A DNA stretch of 64,000 nt from Tetragonia tetragonoides (GCA_038025085.1 CM076147.1:1245001-1309000); one strand, 5' to 3'. Positions 36,301 through 48,114 are shown, counted from the stretch's first letter. Program-made: numbers and translations. Notes: a model not told the origin generated them from the letters alone.

Positions 36301-37795
36301 TCTAAATGACTAAAAGTTTAAGTTATATGTTTGAATTAATTTATGATAGAATATATTAGCTATATTTCAATGAAATATGTCATTATTCAGCTTTGTATTT
36401 TATAAGCAATCAGAACTTCAAATTCTCTTGTTTGGAGCCAAGTGCTCCGTTGGAAGTAGCACTTGTCAGTTTTCTATTTTATGTGTAAATCATATTGATA
36501 GCCTGATTGCATTATGGTCTTTGTTCTTGGTCCTTTTGTACATAGGTGACACCCTCTTAAGGTCTTAATGATGTTCTCTATTTTATTTCATTTTTTCGGT
36601 TTGCTGCTTAGGGTGGGAAAACTGTTTCATTCATGTTTGGAAACTTATTAGTTTTCTGCTGCTTGCTGAGGTTCATTTCCATTCATGTTAGAAGACCTGA
36701 TTTGGTTTTTTATGATCTGTTCAAGTTCAGTATTCCTGTTACTAGTACAACCAAATGTTGTAGGAAGACGAGTTTGTTACACAGGAGTTTGAATCTTCTT
36801 GGAAACAATCAAGCCCCACTTTCACATGCTTTCATAAAATACCTCATATGATGCCTGAGGTCATAAATTTTTATTTTGCTCATATTTTATTACCTGGTTT
36901 AATTAATTTTACTAAGATATATCTTGAACATGATTTTTTTTTTTGGCCAAATATCTTGAACATGATTAAACATGGAGAAAACTTAACTTTGTATATTTGT
37001 GTTTTCCCCTTTGCTTTCTTGGCAGGTGGGACTGGGCATACGAGCTTTAACTTCTGGGCATTTGCCACCCACCAATTTTGCTTCGGTGACTCTTGGAAGC
37101 ACAGCAGTTCTGCTAATTGGTTGGAGAACACTATTGTTCCAGGTTCTCCCTGGTGACAGGAGCAAGAAGGATGATATTTACAGGCGTGGAAACCCCTTTG
37201 AACTGTTTGAGGTACTATATTCTTCCACTTGTTTGACATTAGTGTTTGTCTGAAACATATATCATCTCTATAAATCTTCACAGATTCTGAGAGCTGTATT
37301 TTGACTCATCTTACTGAATTGAGCTTCAAAAATTATGAGCCTTGCAAACAAGTGATTCCGTCTTCCAACTGATGTATACTAATAGTGTTAAGCTTCATCA
37401 TTAGTGATAATCAACAGTGTTAATGGATCATAAAACTATAATTTTTCGGAGTCTTATAGCACCTCTATCAAATAGGTCAGTCAAATTGGGTAACTTTGGG
37501 CTCAATATACAGGTGGGTTTGGGTTGATTTTAGAGGCAGGCCGCAGGTCCCATTACTTAGTTGTTTTTCTCCGAATCTTTTGGAGTATCCGGTTGAACAT
37601 CTTGCATAAAACCCAAGAAGATCGGTTTGGTTCTGATCAACTCAATTTATTGACTGGTCTATCAGATAGTATTATGGCATCCGTTACGACAATCTGTGTT
37701 GTGACATAGAACTTGTGCACTTTAGTACCTTGCTTAACAGAAAGTTTTTGGTTTATGTACTGCAGCTACTAACCTCGTTGATCAGGAGGTGGTGA
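33351..37795 (+). CDS. DUF3054 family predicted chloroplast membrane protein
   Basis: Five exons: 33351-33724, 33835-33962, 34080-34192, 37026-37211, 37766-37795 (TGA). Phases fit and give 276 aa. The first 70 or so residues are rich in Ser/Thr, poor in acidic residues and look like a plastid transit peptide, including a CCCRCC cluster. From about residue 122 the DUF3054 domain reads KWGRIALLAGGDVLALLMF, DPFVAGWFLCAYFLGGYAED, LGIRALTSGHLPPTNF and GSTAVLLIGWRTLLF, with several hydrophobic helices expected to cross a membrane. DUF3054 proteins also occur in cyanobacteria and other bacteria; their function is not established. The first ATG pair (MM) is in a reasonable position below a TATA box. 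Intron 3 is 2.8 kb and holds transposon debris. Location in plastids is inferred from the N-terminus. Confidence 0.9.
34392..34727. mobile_element. TGTGATACGAA...TTCGTATCACA element in DUF3054 intron 3
   Basis: Eleven-base perfect terminal inverted repeats enclose 336 bp that begin TG and end CA. ATT flanks the GTGATACGAA core ends on each side. Inside, GGGCTTTATATACCCTTGTA looks like a TATA region. It could be a solo LTR of a small LTR retroelement (TG..CA) or a TIR MITE; no 5-bp duplication supports the first. Confidence 0.45.
36919..36967 (-). mobile_element. 15-bp poly-T micro-insertion with 17-bp target duplication
   Basis: The 17-mer ATATCTTGAACATGATT occurs at 36919-36935 and 36951-36967. 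Between them is T9 GGCCAA only. It lies about 60 bp before the acceptor of DUF3054 exon 4. Confidence 0.65.
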
Positions 37796-38483
37796 CAGAT
37801 GGCCTCACACTTCATCTCTGAGTAATTTCTGTCTGCACCAATTTTGAGTTTTATATACTAGCTGTATCTTCTGGTGATTTTGGCTTATAGTAAATGATCA
37901 TGTATTCGTTGGTTACTATTACTTTTAAATCAAATGGTAAAGTAAGACGAGCATATCTGTGTCCTCTTCCCACCCCCTCCTTCCCGCACCCCACAAAAGA
38001 AATCTTTAACAAATACAACAATCTGAACTACTATAATATGCGATGAGGGGGAAAGGATTTTGATGCAATTTAGTCACTTGCTAGTTGGACCTCAGAAAGC
38101 TTTAAATTGAAAGTACAGAGTAAATGGGTTGATGCCTTGTTAAATTGATATGCATTTTTCTGCAAGTTGTAGTTGCTGCTATTAACTGGTTCTGTATGGC
38201 CTGCTCATTGAAACCAATTTGAACCTTTTGTGATCCTGCACACTATCGCCGCGTGCTTAACTTGTAGTTAGGCTGCTGCTGTAGTCGCGTGCTTTTCATA
38301 TATTGGAAGCTTGAAGTGAAGAAGATTTGAGGATTGTAGGATGCAGTTTTCTCTGCCACTTTTAGCTCTTTAAATGGAAAATGGTTTTTTGCGTTCAGGC
38401 CCTTCAGTGCCTTTGCTGGTGGGCAGTTTGAGAAATTAGTTTGAAAAATATCAGGTAGTTATAGTAATCTTTTTGTGCTAGCC
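37796..38483 (+). other. 3' flank of DUF3054 gene
   Basis: The 3' UTR is expected here; I see no convincing AATAAA signal and no other gene. Confidence 0.4.
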
Positions 38484-38755
38484 AGGATGCGTTCTTTTCC
38501 ACTGATTGAGTAAAGTCTTGCCACTGATTGATAAGGTCCTTATACTGATTTTCACTGATTTAGTAAGGTTCTGTCACTGATTTTATGAGAAGAGATGTGT
38601 CATTTTCTACTAATTCTCACTGATTGGGTAAGGTTTTGTCACTGATTTTCATTTATTGGGTAACGTTCTGCCACTTACTTTCACCGATTCAGTAAAGTTT
38701 TACCACTTATTTCCATTGATTGGGTAAGGTCCAATAAGTGGAAAAGGATACACCC
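38484..38755. mobile_element. MITE with CACTGATT/TAAGGT internal repeats
   Basis: The left end GGATGCGTTCTTTTCCACTG and the right end AATAAGTGGAAAAGGATACACCC are imperfect inverted repeats. The core is an array of TTTCACTGATT...GTAAGGTTCTG units about 30-40 bp long. It is followed directly by TTA and the next element. No clear left target duplication. Confidence 0.65.
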
Positions 38756-38758
38756 TTA

Positions 38759-39412
38759 GGGCATGTTTTTTTAGACTGGATTCTAGAAACTGGAACAAAC
38801 TAGAGAAAACTGGAATAAATTGGAAAAAACTGGAACTTTTAACTGGAAACTGGAACTTACTGGAGAAAATGGTAACTTACTGAAAAAAAACTGGAACTTA
38901 CTTGAACTTTTGTATTTAGGAATTTTATTAATATTAATATTAATATTAATAAATAATAAATAATCAAAAAAAATAATACTAATAAAAAAATAATAATAAT
39001 AATAATAAATAATTGTAAAAATAAAATTAATAGAATTAGATTAAATTAAATTATTATTACTATTATTTATTTTTATTTATTATTTATTAGCTATTATTAT
39101 TTATTAGTTAATAATATTATTATTATTATTTTATTTTTATTTTTTTATTATTATTATATGCTCAAATGGGTACATCAATTTGGGACAGATGTAGTAGATA
39201 ATAAAAAATGGGCATTTTTCAAAAGTGATTTAAAAATATACGCAATTTATATTTATTATTAATATTTAGATAAAGAATACTTAATTACTATATTTATTAT
39301 GTCAAAATATTAAATTGGGAAAAACTGGAACAAACTGGAGAAAATTGAAACAAACTGGAATTTTTAACTGAAAACTGGAAAAAACTGAAATCTAGTCTAG
39401 AAAAACATGCCC
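38759..39412. mobile_element. GGGCATGTTTTTTTAGACTGGA element with AACTGGAA repeats
   Basis: Inverted ends GGGCATGTTTTTTTAGACT and AGTCTAGAAAAACATGCCC are flanked by TTA (38756-38758 and 39413-39415). Both arms carry repeated AAACTGGAA motifs around an AT-only centre of ATT/AAT trinucleotides (38930-39160). It shares its left TTA with the right edge of the preceding element. Confidence 0.85.
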
Positions 39413-39415
39413 TTA

Positions 39416-40145
39416 GTAGTTACTCCATAATAAGAGTAATTTCAGAATATGTAACAATAATGGTTGCTAAATGCTTAATTATGCTGGTAAACAAAAGTTT
39501 GAATTTCTGAAAGAGAGAGTTACAAACAATTGAGGTCAGAGGGAGCAATTATTAAGGAAAAAGATATCACCAGATATCCAAAGACCAAAGGTTTACTTGT
39601 ATGGACTAAAGTTGGTGCCCATTTTCCATTACACTCTAATCATATTGTAATAAGGGTTTAAGGTTCAGGTTTCATTTGCTTTAGTTTAGTTATGGGGAAA
39701 ATAAATTGGTGATACATGCTTTTGTTAAGAAGAGTGAAAGTAGAAATGTCAGTGATAAAACTGATAATCTTGGTACTCAATAATTTTGGATGCATGGCAG
39801 GTTGAATAATCTACAGGAAGTCAACCAAGGAGAGGGCTTGATGGAAGTGACATTTGCTTTATCCAATCTTCAGAGAGAGAGAGAGAGAGAGAGATTGATT
39901 GATTTGTAGGAAAGGGTGATTTATCTGTTTTGAGCCTAATATTTAAGTAGGTCAGTAAGACGTCAGCCTGTAAGCTGTAACACTGGATTTGTGTGAAATT
40001 AGGTCAAGATTTGGACCAGCATTCTCCCCTCTTTATCCACTCCTTACTTTTTAACCTTTGCATCCACTCCACTTTGTAATAGTCCTTAGATATGCTTTGG
40101 ATATTCTTCTATCCTTGCTTTGCTCGCTAGCCTTTAACAATGTTT
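39416..40145. other. Intergenic with GA microsatellite
   Basis: A GA repeat lies near 39872-39892, followed by a GATT repeat. No gene or element boundary is seen. Confidence 0.5.
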
Positions 40146-40207
40146 GGAGCATTGCTAGGCCGTAGTTTATCCAAAAAAAAAAAAAGGAGCATTGCTAGGC
40201 CGTAGTT
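40146..40207 (+). mobile_element. 18-bp poly-A micro-insertion with 22-bp target duplication
   Basis: A perfect 22-bp repeat, beginning GGAGCATTGC and ending GCCGTAGTT, occurs at 40146-40167 and 40186-40207. The insert is TATCC followed by A13, resembling only the last bases of a LINE (TATCTAAAA...). Confidence 0.75.
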
Positions 40208-40212
40208 GCTAG

Positions 40213-41270
40213 ATGACAACCAAAAAGATACATGATGCGAGAAGTAAAGCAAGAACAAATATCGTACCAACACAAGATTTACGTGAAAAATCCTCAAGTC
40301 AATGGGAGGAATTTCACGGGCGACGGAGAAACCTATCCATCGTGAACTTGTTTCTCAACGAGCTGTCTAAATACGCTTTGAAGAATACAACAAAACGTGT
40401 TAGGAGATGTATTTCCAAACGCAAGAACAAGTCGCAATCGCCTATTGCTGAACCAAGTTCGCTATGTCCTATGTCCATCGACCCAACGTTGCATGCAACT
40501 GTGGTGTGGGCTATGCCTCCTAATCTGGCCCACCTGATGACATTGCTACCATGCAAGCCTTGACATAAGAACTACACCGTACAAGGTACAACCCTCTTAG
40601 CATGCCTCAAATGTAAGTTGTAGCTAACGAACCTCCGCAATCAGCGCACGAATTGTATACTCATGGCCTCACGGGTATAAAACTTTTTACAACGCAAATT
40701 TATTTGGGCTGAAAAAGTATTTTGAATTAGACACGTGGTACGTGAAACATTGTACACGTGAGTACATAATAAAAATTTGCCGTGATTATTGGCGTGGAGA
40801 GCCATTAAAATAACTTTTGTACTATAATCATCCATCATTGAATTTAAAATGTTCAATTTTGGCGCCAATGCTAAAAAGTTACTACATGGAAACGCAGCAA
40901 AGGACTGCTATGATGCCAAAGAAAAAAGCTATTCAAGTCCCAATTACATTTGCAACGCTCTCATATAATGGGTACCACGTGAATAGTGAAGGGGGAGAAA
41001 ATACCCTTCTTTTTCGCCACATTCGAATTCCTAGCGAGTCAAAAAAAAAAAAAACAAAAAAAAAAACATGTTTGGTCTTAAAAGCCCACCAATACTCCCC
41101 CACATCTAGAAACATCTTCTCGTTCGTCTGTTTCCATTTTGAATTCCAAAGAAGTAAACTACCCATAACCAGTAAACAAGTTTCTGAAGTGAAACCCCAC
41201 TCTTTCCAGCTACGGGCTAGCTGGGATCTGGGCCAGAAAATGCTAAGGCGCACCATATAATTAGTACACT
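40213..41270. other. Possible LTR-retroelement remnant
   Basis: Phrases such as CAACACAAGATTTACGTG and AATACTCCCCCACATC resemble copia-type LTR sequences known from plants. No pair of LTRs, primer-binding site or coding sequence could be placed, so this is only a suggestion. A CACGTG-bearing GTACACGTGAGTAC sequence is also present. Confidence 0.25.
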
Positions 41271-41415
41271 TGTATTAATTGTGACTTTTTAATACGGATA
41301 AAAGAGGCGGCAATCGGGTCCTTTCGAGTTTATGTTGTTGTCTAGTTACATGTCAACTCCTGTTACGTTAGTTCGAACTTTGATTAACTCAGATTTGGGT
41401 TTATTCGGTTTTCGA

Positions 41416-41963
41416 GGGTGTGTTCTTTTCCATTTATTGAACCTTACCTAATCAGTGGAAATCAATGGCAAGTCCTTACTCAATCGGTGGGAATCAGTGG
41501 TACCACCTTAATGAATCAGTGAGAATCAGTTACAGGACCTTACCCAATCAATGAAAATTAGTGGCAAGACCCACGATCCTACTCATAACTACAGTGGCAA
41601 AACCTTACTGAATCTACAAAAACTTGTATGGACTTAGTCATTGGTGGACCACTGTTCTAAATCTTTTTAAATATACCCTTCATGCCCCCAAATATCTTCA
41701 CTAGTGTTCTTGGTTCGCGATGGACTAAGTCCACATAAGACATCCTATACTGAATCAGTAGAAATCAGTGAAATGACCTTACCGAATCAGTGGAAATCAG
41801 TGGAATGACCTTATCGAATCAGTGAAAATCAATGGCAATACTTTACCCAATCAATGAAAATCAGTGGCAATACCTTACCCAATCACTTGGGGGGAGGGGA
41901 CCTTACCTAGTCAGTGGAGGGATCTTACCCAATCAGTGAAAATAAGTGAAAAATAACGCACCT
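41416..41963. mobile_element. GGGTGTGTTCTTTTCCATTTATT MITE with AATCAGTGG core
   Basis: The left end GGGTGTGTTCTTTTCCATTT pairs with the right end AATAAGTGAAAAATAACGCACC. TCGA lies at both edges. The core repeats CTTACCCAATCAGTGAAAAT and GTGGCAATAC-like units at least ten times. Confidence 0.75.
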
Positions 41964-42426
41964 CGAGTCATATCAGGTCAAATTTAATTCATGGTTTAGA
42001 GCATATAAAGTCAAAAATAATATTAAAAACTCAACTTTATGTGAAATTTTTCAATAACAAAGATTACATGTATGTTTAGTTAGGGTTCAATCATTTTGAT
42101 ATTATGTCATTATGAATTGGATTTATCCAGATTTTGGGTTGAGTCGGTTAGGGTTCATTTCGATTTGAGTAATTTCGAGTTGGGAGTTATCGGATTTGGG
42201 TCAATTCGGAGAATGGATATTGTCGGGTGTCGAGTTGGACCATATAGGACCGATTCAAATAAAAGTAGTTGATACATTTTTGTGTGTCAGACAGATCTGA
42301 TATTGGGCCGGGTTTTGTGAGCTATACGAATAAGTAATCATGTCAAATTAAGACCATTAAGAGTGTTTTATTTAGTCATTATTATTTTTTGATAGAAGAG
42401 TGATTATTAATAAATGACAATAAGTA

Positions 42427-42941
42427 AAATAAATAATAATAATAATAATAATAAATTGGTTCACAACTAACAACCAAGGGTATCAATCGTTGATCACAGT
42501 GCCTATTTTTCCACGCTGGCTTATAGGCAGCTCAAAGGATGGGACAACTGGCCAATGAACTTAAAGCTGCTCCATGCCCAATGCGAAATTCGAACCCTCG
42601 ATCTTGGTTAAGGATGGATGAGTCTCTACCACTTGGTTGACAAAGACGAGCTCGCACTACCACTTGACGGGCTGTAACCGGTGTTAGGCTTGGGGCCTCT
42701 GATTTGCTAGCACTAGTTGGCCCACACTAGTGTTGGTCCATTACGTGTTTGGGCCAAGCCCGGCCCAGTGACCACCTCTACAACCAATGGTATCCATCGT
42801 TGATCACAGTGCTTATTTTTCCGCGCTGGCTTGTAGGCAGCTCAAGGATGAGACAACCGGTCAATGAACTTAAAGCTGCTTCATGCTCATGGCGATATTC
42901 GAACCCTCAACCTTGGTTAAGGATGGATGAGTTTCTACCAC
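42427..42941 (-). mobile_element. Dimeric antisense SINE with one outer target duplication
   Basis: Two antisense SINE copies of the 29738 family (about 42460-42645 and 42775-42941) are joined by about 130 bp containing GGGCCAAGCCCGGCCC. TGACAATAAGTA (42415-42426) and TGACAATGAGTA (42942-42953) flank the whole, 11 of 12 matching, so it probably inserted as one unit. The 3' end is an AAT-rich tail (reverse strand). B boxes appear as the complement near 42590 and 42897. Confidence 0.75.
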
Positions 42942-43318
42942 TGACAATGAGTAATTAAGTTCTTAATTCTTTCATTCTTTCGCTATGAAACTGACCGATT
43001 TGATTTTCACAATAAGTAAATCTACTTTCACTATTTAGGATTATGTGCACTAGATTTGATTTTCTAACTTATAGGTGTTGCTCTATTGATGATTAAAGTA
43101 GATTTACTGAAATTGTAGCTTCTCTTTGGATTTTCCTAAATAGGCCTCTTCCAAAAGCAAAAGTTTCTTTGCATTTTTCGTTCTGACTTAACAGCTAAGT
43201 GTAACCACCCCCTCCCCCAATCCCCTCACCCCGGAAATATCAGAAGATAATTACTCTAAAAAGAAATAAAGTTGTAAAATAGTGTATTGAGATTTTGACA
43301 TTAAAATAGCTTTTGTTA

Positions 43319-43502
43319 GGATGTGTTAATTTCACTTATTTAATCATCAGTTTTATTTGGTTCAATTCAGTTTGTTGATATTCATCAATTCTTTGATATT
43401 CAGTTCCAGTATGTCATATTTTTCTCTCATATACTAATGTTATTATCCAATTCAATTCAGTTTAGTTTAGTTTCAAAAAGAATACTCCATAATAACATAC
43501 CC
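43319..43502. mobile_element. GGATGTGTTAATTTCACTTATT MITE
   Basis: The left end GGATGTGTTAATTTCACTT is paired with a degenerate right end AATAACATACCC. TTA lies at 43316-43318 and just beyond the right end (43504-43506). The core has AATTCAGTTT-type repeats. Confidence 0.55.
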
Positions 43503-43509
43503 TTTATAT

Positions 43510-44520
43510 ATAGTCACTTTTTAAATTCTTGATGATGGGCAAGAACTTTTATGAACCCGATAGAGAGCCTTGGGTATGCAGGACTCTAAACTCTTGTAAA
43601 TATTTCTCATAATGCTTAAAATGTAACTTCTTCATCTTTTTCTTTCTTCAAATGTAATTTGGTGTTACAACTTACGAGTTACAACTTGTACTCTATGTAT
43701 TAAGTAGATATATTCAGTGACGAGCAAAAAAGTAGACCAAATGCTTATTTGTGAATTTAATACAAAAAAATGATATATTAGCAGCATGATCTAGGGGGTA
43801 TATTTTTTCATTGTACTGAATTGAGTTGTACTGAATAGTAATAACAAATCACTAAATTGAACTGAACGAATAATTGAGTAATTAGAAAAAAATACACTTA
43901 CAATGTCAAAATGTATACCAATCAAAATTTCCAGGACCAAAAAATAAGTTTCATTCAATAAAGTTTTAGAAGATGACAAGAGTATATAAAGGGACATGAT
44001 GAGTTGGAAACTTGAAAGCCATTCTTCCCAACAGTTTGACTTGACTCATTTCCACAAAGATAAATAGTTGTCATAAATATTTTAAATCTTTATTTTGTTA
44101 AATTTGATCGGGTTTATAACTTTTATTTGATGAAATTCTCTTTTCCAGTGAAAATAAAAATTACATGAAATCAGGTTACATTGGTAATTCATCATGTAAA
44201 CATATGCATGTGCTCATGTGCAAATTATTCAACTCCCATAGAAATTGTGACACTTGATAGTTGATACCACCACCACACATAATATATAGCAGAGTTTCGC
44301 TATGAGATTCGAATCTTCTTTTTCCCATTGTAAGTAAATTTATTATACTGATCTTTTTTGTTTTTTAACGCAATAGTATTGTACTGGCCTTTTTTATTTT
44401 TTAACGTAGTAGTATTGTACTGGCATTTATATCTCGATTCCTTGAACCCATAAAATAATATATAATCAAGTTTTTTTTGTTATATTAATATATTTTACCA
44501 TATAGTAAAATGGTCGTGTA
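43510..44520. other. AT-rich intergenic; short duplication at 44345-44425
   Basis: A unit of about 50 bp ([21 protein letters not shown] followed by TACTGGC) is repeated twice near 44360-44425. The rest shows nothing identifiable. Confidence 0.5.
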
Positions 44521-44527
44521 GTTGTTT

Positions 44528-44620
44528 ATTATTTTTATTTTTTTGTTGGTTCATAGAGGTATCTACCATTGACCACAGTGATCACAGTGGTTTCTCTCAC
44601 TTGTGTTGTGGCCTGTGGGT
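44528..44620 (-). mobile_element. SINE 3'-end fragment
   Basis: The antisense 3' tail (TTATTATTTTTATTTTTTTG) followed by TTGGTTCATAGAGGTATCTACCATTGACCACAGTGA matches the 3' part of the SINE family. The 5' part is missing. Confidence 0.6.
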
Positions 44621-45005
44621 AAACTTCACAACTTATGGATATCTCTCATACTTGAGTATGTGTGGAATGCTACTTATCAATTGAATTGAATTGAATAGCC
44701 TCTCTAACACACCTCTATATATAGGTGTTTTAAGACCCATTGGTATTAATTCTAAACCGTAACATCATCTTGGGAATAAACTTCAACCATGCGTTATAGC
44801 ATTTGCTCATCCAAAACTTCACGGCAAATTAAAACCCAACTTGATTAGTTTATTTACTAAGGCAATAAAGCTAAATGGTGTTACTAAACACCTATAACCC
44901 ACGGCTACTTACTTGTGCCGTTTTCCACCTTTTCAACTTCTTTTGTTTTTATTGTTTATTTATTGTGGGACCCACTAAATAGTAGGGACTCCCAACAAGT
45001 TGTTT

Positions 45006-45085
45006 ATTATTTTTATTTTTTTGTTGATTCACAGAGGTATCTATTATTAATTACAATGACTATTTTTCCGTGCTGATTTGTACTC
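45006..45085 (-). mobile_element. SINE 3'-end fragment
   Basis: It starts with the same tail as the fragment at 44528 (TTTATTATTTTTATTTTTTTG) and continues CACAGAGGTATCTATTATTA...GACTATTTTTCCGTGCTG, ending in the family-specific GCTGATTTGTA. Confidence 0.6.
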
Positions 45086-45089
45086 CTAA

Positions 45090-46150
45090 TAAGGAGTTTT
45101 AGAATGTCGAAAAAGCAAAATCAAGAATTCGTGCATGCCATGCCACTCAAACCGGCACTTAAACTAAAAGTGAAAAAAAGGAAGGCCGAAGGGAGGGGGG
45201 GGGGCATCTTTAATTAAGAAAGAGAGAGAGCCGGGAGTTGATCGCGACGAGACAAATGGTGGTGAGATGGTGATGTATCACTCCCCGTGTTGAGACCAAG
45301 GACTGGTGGGACTCTGGGAGACAGATGGACAATATGAAGAGGAAGCTGGTGAGAGAGTGAGAAAAAGTCAAAGGATAAACACAAATCTATAAAAAGACAA
45401 ATCTGTAGTAGGGTATGTAGGAACTACGAAGGCCAGTGAGTCTTAATGGAGGACAAAGTGACACTTGCAATTTTTCTATTTGTCAAAAATTGGATTCGTT
45501 CTTCTAAAAAAAAGTTGGGTTACAAAGATTTGCTTACAAATAAATGATTGATAAGAAACGAATCTTGATAAAAAAAATGATTTGAATCTTAAACATTCTT
45601 GAATCCAAACGCCAAGCAAGAACACCAAAGTAATAAGCTTGAAATCTAGTTAAAAACAAGCAATTCAGTCATCAAATTAAAGATTGGGGGCTTCACCACT
45701 AATAGAGACTATTTATACATACATGATGATACATTTAGTTATTTGTAGAGACTACTAATACATACAAGTGGTTGTTGACTTGTTGTTTCAGTGACTTTGA
45801 GGGGACTCGAATCAGGAAATTATAGAGTGTATATAAGAAGTCTCACCAGCTAAACTACCGCCTCAGGATTTAGTTGTTATTATACCACTCTATCATTATA
45901 CTTATACCATTTTCTCCCTTCCCAAATACCACAGTATTAAATGAGATCAAATTAGCTCAAATAAGTAGAAAAGAACATACCCAATATGGCATATTCAATT
46001 TAATCCAAAGCAAATGACCAAATAACTCCTAAACTAAGGAAAGGGTGATTACACAATATACATTCATACCCCTACTTATTTCAAGTGAAGATAAAACGAC
46101 GCCTCAAAAAAAAGGACAAGATTTAAATTATGCTCCTAAAAAAGAACAAT
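45090..46150. other. Intergenic, no gene seen
   Basis: It contains a G-rich run (AGGGAGGGGGGGGGGC near 45190) and AATAAGTAGAAAAGAACATACCC at about 45961-45983, which looks like an orphan right end of the GGGTRTGTTCTTTT MITE group. Confidence 0.45.
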
Positions 46151-46151
46151 G

Positions 46152-46267
46152 AGTCTTTTATGAGGCCGCTTCAAGGTGAGACAACCTCTATAACCAAGCA
46201 TGATGTCATGTTGTCGACATACTTGTATGATGCGCTTCACCTTAAGGCTGCTTCAAACGAGTTTTCG
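46152..46267. mobile_element. Short MITE with GAGGCCGCTTCAAGGTGA ends
   Basis: The left end TATGAGGCCGCTTCAAGGTG pairs imperfectly with the right end CACCTTAAGGCTGCTTCAAA. A relative lies in the fifth intron of ANT (52806-52884). Confidence 0.6.
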
Positions 46268-47044
46268 TGTAAAACAAATCCGCAATAAAGGCGCAAATAG
46301 ATATCTTTTTCCTAATACTAATTGTCCCTTTTCCAACCTCTTCTCTTACAGAAAATTTATTGCCTTAGATGACCAGTTCTTACTTCTTAAGGCACCCTCT
46401 AAACATCAATTTCCACAACTTTTTCCCAAGACTTGTTAAAAAAAGTTTGAGGGAGCTAATGGAAAACGTAGCTAGGAACCAAAATTCCAAAATTTAAGTA
46501 AGAATACAAAAATGTCTCCCAGTGTCAAACAGGAGTTGTCGTTATCAAGTTACCACGGTTTAGCCTGAGTAACCTAAATGCCGATGTCAATTCTCTACAC
46601 TTCTTTGCTTTGCCCTTATTACCTTGGCATTTGGGTCTTTGGCTTTGGTTTTGGTTTTGGCTGTGGCTCAGAATTCTCTTTAAATTTCAATTGGCTGCTT
46701 CATTCATTAGATCTTCTCTTAGATTTTGTTTCAGATAGAAATGTCATCACGTGACTTCTCCTGCCCCTTCCGGACCCTATCATTCAATGCTTCATATCAC
46801 TTGTTCCCCTCTTTCCATCATTCTTTCACACCACCGATTTGGCCGACCTTGGTGATTTTCTTTATGCTTACAAAAATTTACTCTACTAACAATGAAACAA
46901 AAGGTCTGGTTTGACAATTAGTTGTTAACTGATTATATTACTAGTTAGTAGCACATAAAGATCAATAATTCAATATAGGGTATGTTCTTTTTCACTTGCT
47001 TAATAATGAGTTCAATTTAGTTCAGTTCATTGGAGTTTAATTTA

Positions 47045-47461
47045 GGGTGTGTTCTTTTCCACTTATTAGACCTTACTCAATCAGTAGAAATAAGTGACAA
47101 GACCTTACTCAATCAGTGAAAATCAGTGGCTAGACCATATTGAATCAGTGAGAATAAGTGGTAAAACCTTACTCAATTAGTGGAAATCAGTGGCAGGACC
47201 CACATTCCTACTCACAAAATCAGACATCAGTGGCAGGACCCACATTCCTACTCACAAAATCAGACATCAGTGGCAGGACCCACATTCCTACTCACAAAAT
47301 CAGACAGTGGCAGGACCTTATTGAATCAGTGAGAATCAGTGGAAGGACCTTACCGAATCAGTGGAAATTAGTGGCAGGACCTTACCAAATCAGTGGAATC
47401 AGTCGCAGGACCTTACCCAATCAGTGAAAATCAATGAAAATAAGTGGAAAAGAATGCACTT
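47045..47461. mobile_element. Nested GGGTGTGTTCTTTTCCACTT MITE with AATCAGTGG core
   Basis: The ends GGGTGTGTTCTTTTCCACTT and AAGTGGAAAAGAATGCACTT are inverted repeats. TTA flanks at 47042-47044 and 47462-47464. The core is AATCAGTGGAAATCAGTGG-like and holds a young 40-bp tandem repeat. Confidence 0.85.
47187..47306 (+). repeat. 40-bp tandem repeat, three near-identical copies
   Basis: The unit CAGTGGCAGGACCCACATTC plus CTACTCACAAAATCAGACAT is repeated with essentially no change, the third copy losing the last base or so. This homogeneity implies recent expansion within the MITE core. Confidence 0.9.
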
Positions 47462-47643
47462 TTAGTTCAATACTATCCAGTTTAGTTAAGTGATATACTT
47501 TTTCTCTCACGGGTTACAATTCAGTCAGTTTATTCCAATCCACTTCAGTTCAATTGAGTTTAGTTTAGTCCAGTCCAGTCCAATCCCAGTATAGTTTAGT
47601 GAAAAAGAAGTGATCAGGTTTTATACAAATTCTTGTAAATGTA

Positions 47644-47845
47644 GGGTGTGTTCTTTAGAGATAGTGTAGTTCAGCTCAACTATAATCTTATGTCAGTTCA
47701 ATGATTTTTATTTCTGTTCAGTAATGTTTACTTCATGTCAGTGATGTTTGGTGTTCAATTCAATTTAATGGTGGATATTTCAAGCCAATGCTGTTAAATT
47801 CAGTTTAATTTCGTTTCTTTCAATTCATCACTAAAGAACACACTT
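47644..47845. mobile_element. GGGTGTGTTCTTTAGAGATA MITE
   Basis: Inverted ends GGGTGTGTTCTTTAGAGAT and CATCACTAAAGAACACACTT are flanked by GTA on both sides (47641-47643 and 47846-47848). The core has TCAGTTCAATG-like repeats. Confidence 0.75.
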
Positions 47846-48114
47846 GTAATCTCTCAAAATTTCACCTGATATTAACCTAAGCTATATAAAATTCACATAA
47901 TGAAATTAAAATTCGGTAACCTAAGTTATTTTTTTAACTGGAAAATAGCAAAGAAAATCTTCTTTATTAAGGGATATTATAACTGAACTTATTATCAAGA
48001 CTTTGCTCTAACGAATAGGAAGTGTGACATTGTCTCTATCCAACCCAAACTCACGCGAAACCGAACATTACCCTTCACTAGTATGTTTTTCAAGTCCCCT
48101 TAAACAAGTTAGGG

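Larger units (their letters stand above)
46978..47615. mobile_element. GGGTATGTTCTTTTTCACTT MITE, split by a nested MITE
   Basis: The left part (46978-47044) and right part (47465-47615, ending GTGAAAAAGAAGTGATC) carry TTTAGTTCAGTTC repeats and are inverted at their ends. The element at 47045-47461 is inserted in between with a TTA duplication. Confidence 0.65.

Noticed and set aside
37026..37165. Shorter DUF3054 exon 4 ending at CAG|GTTCTCCC
   Set aside because: GTTCTC is a poor donor and the frame continues through VLPGDRSKKDDIYRRGNPFELFE to a better donor at 37212.
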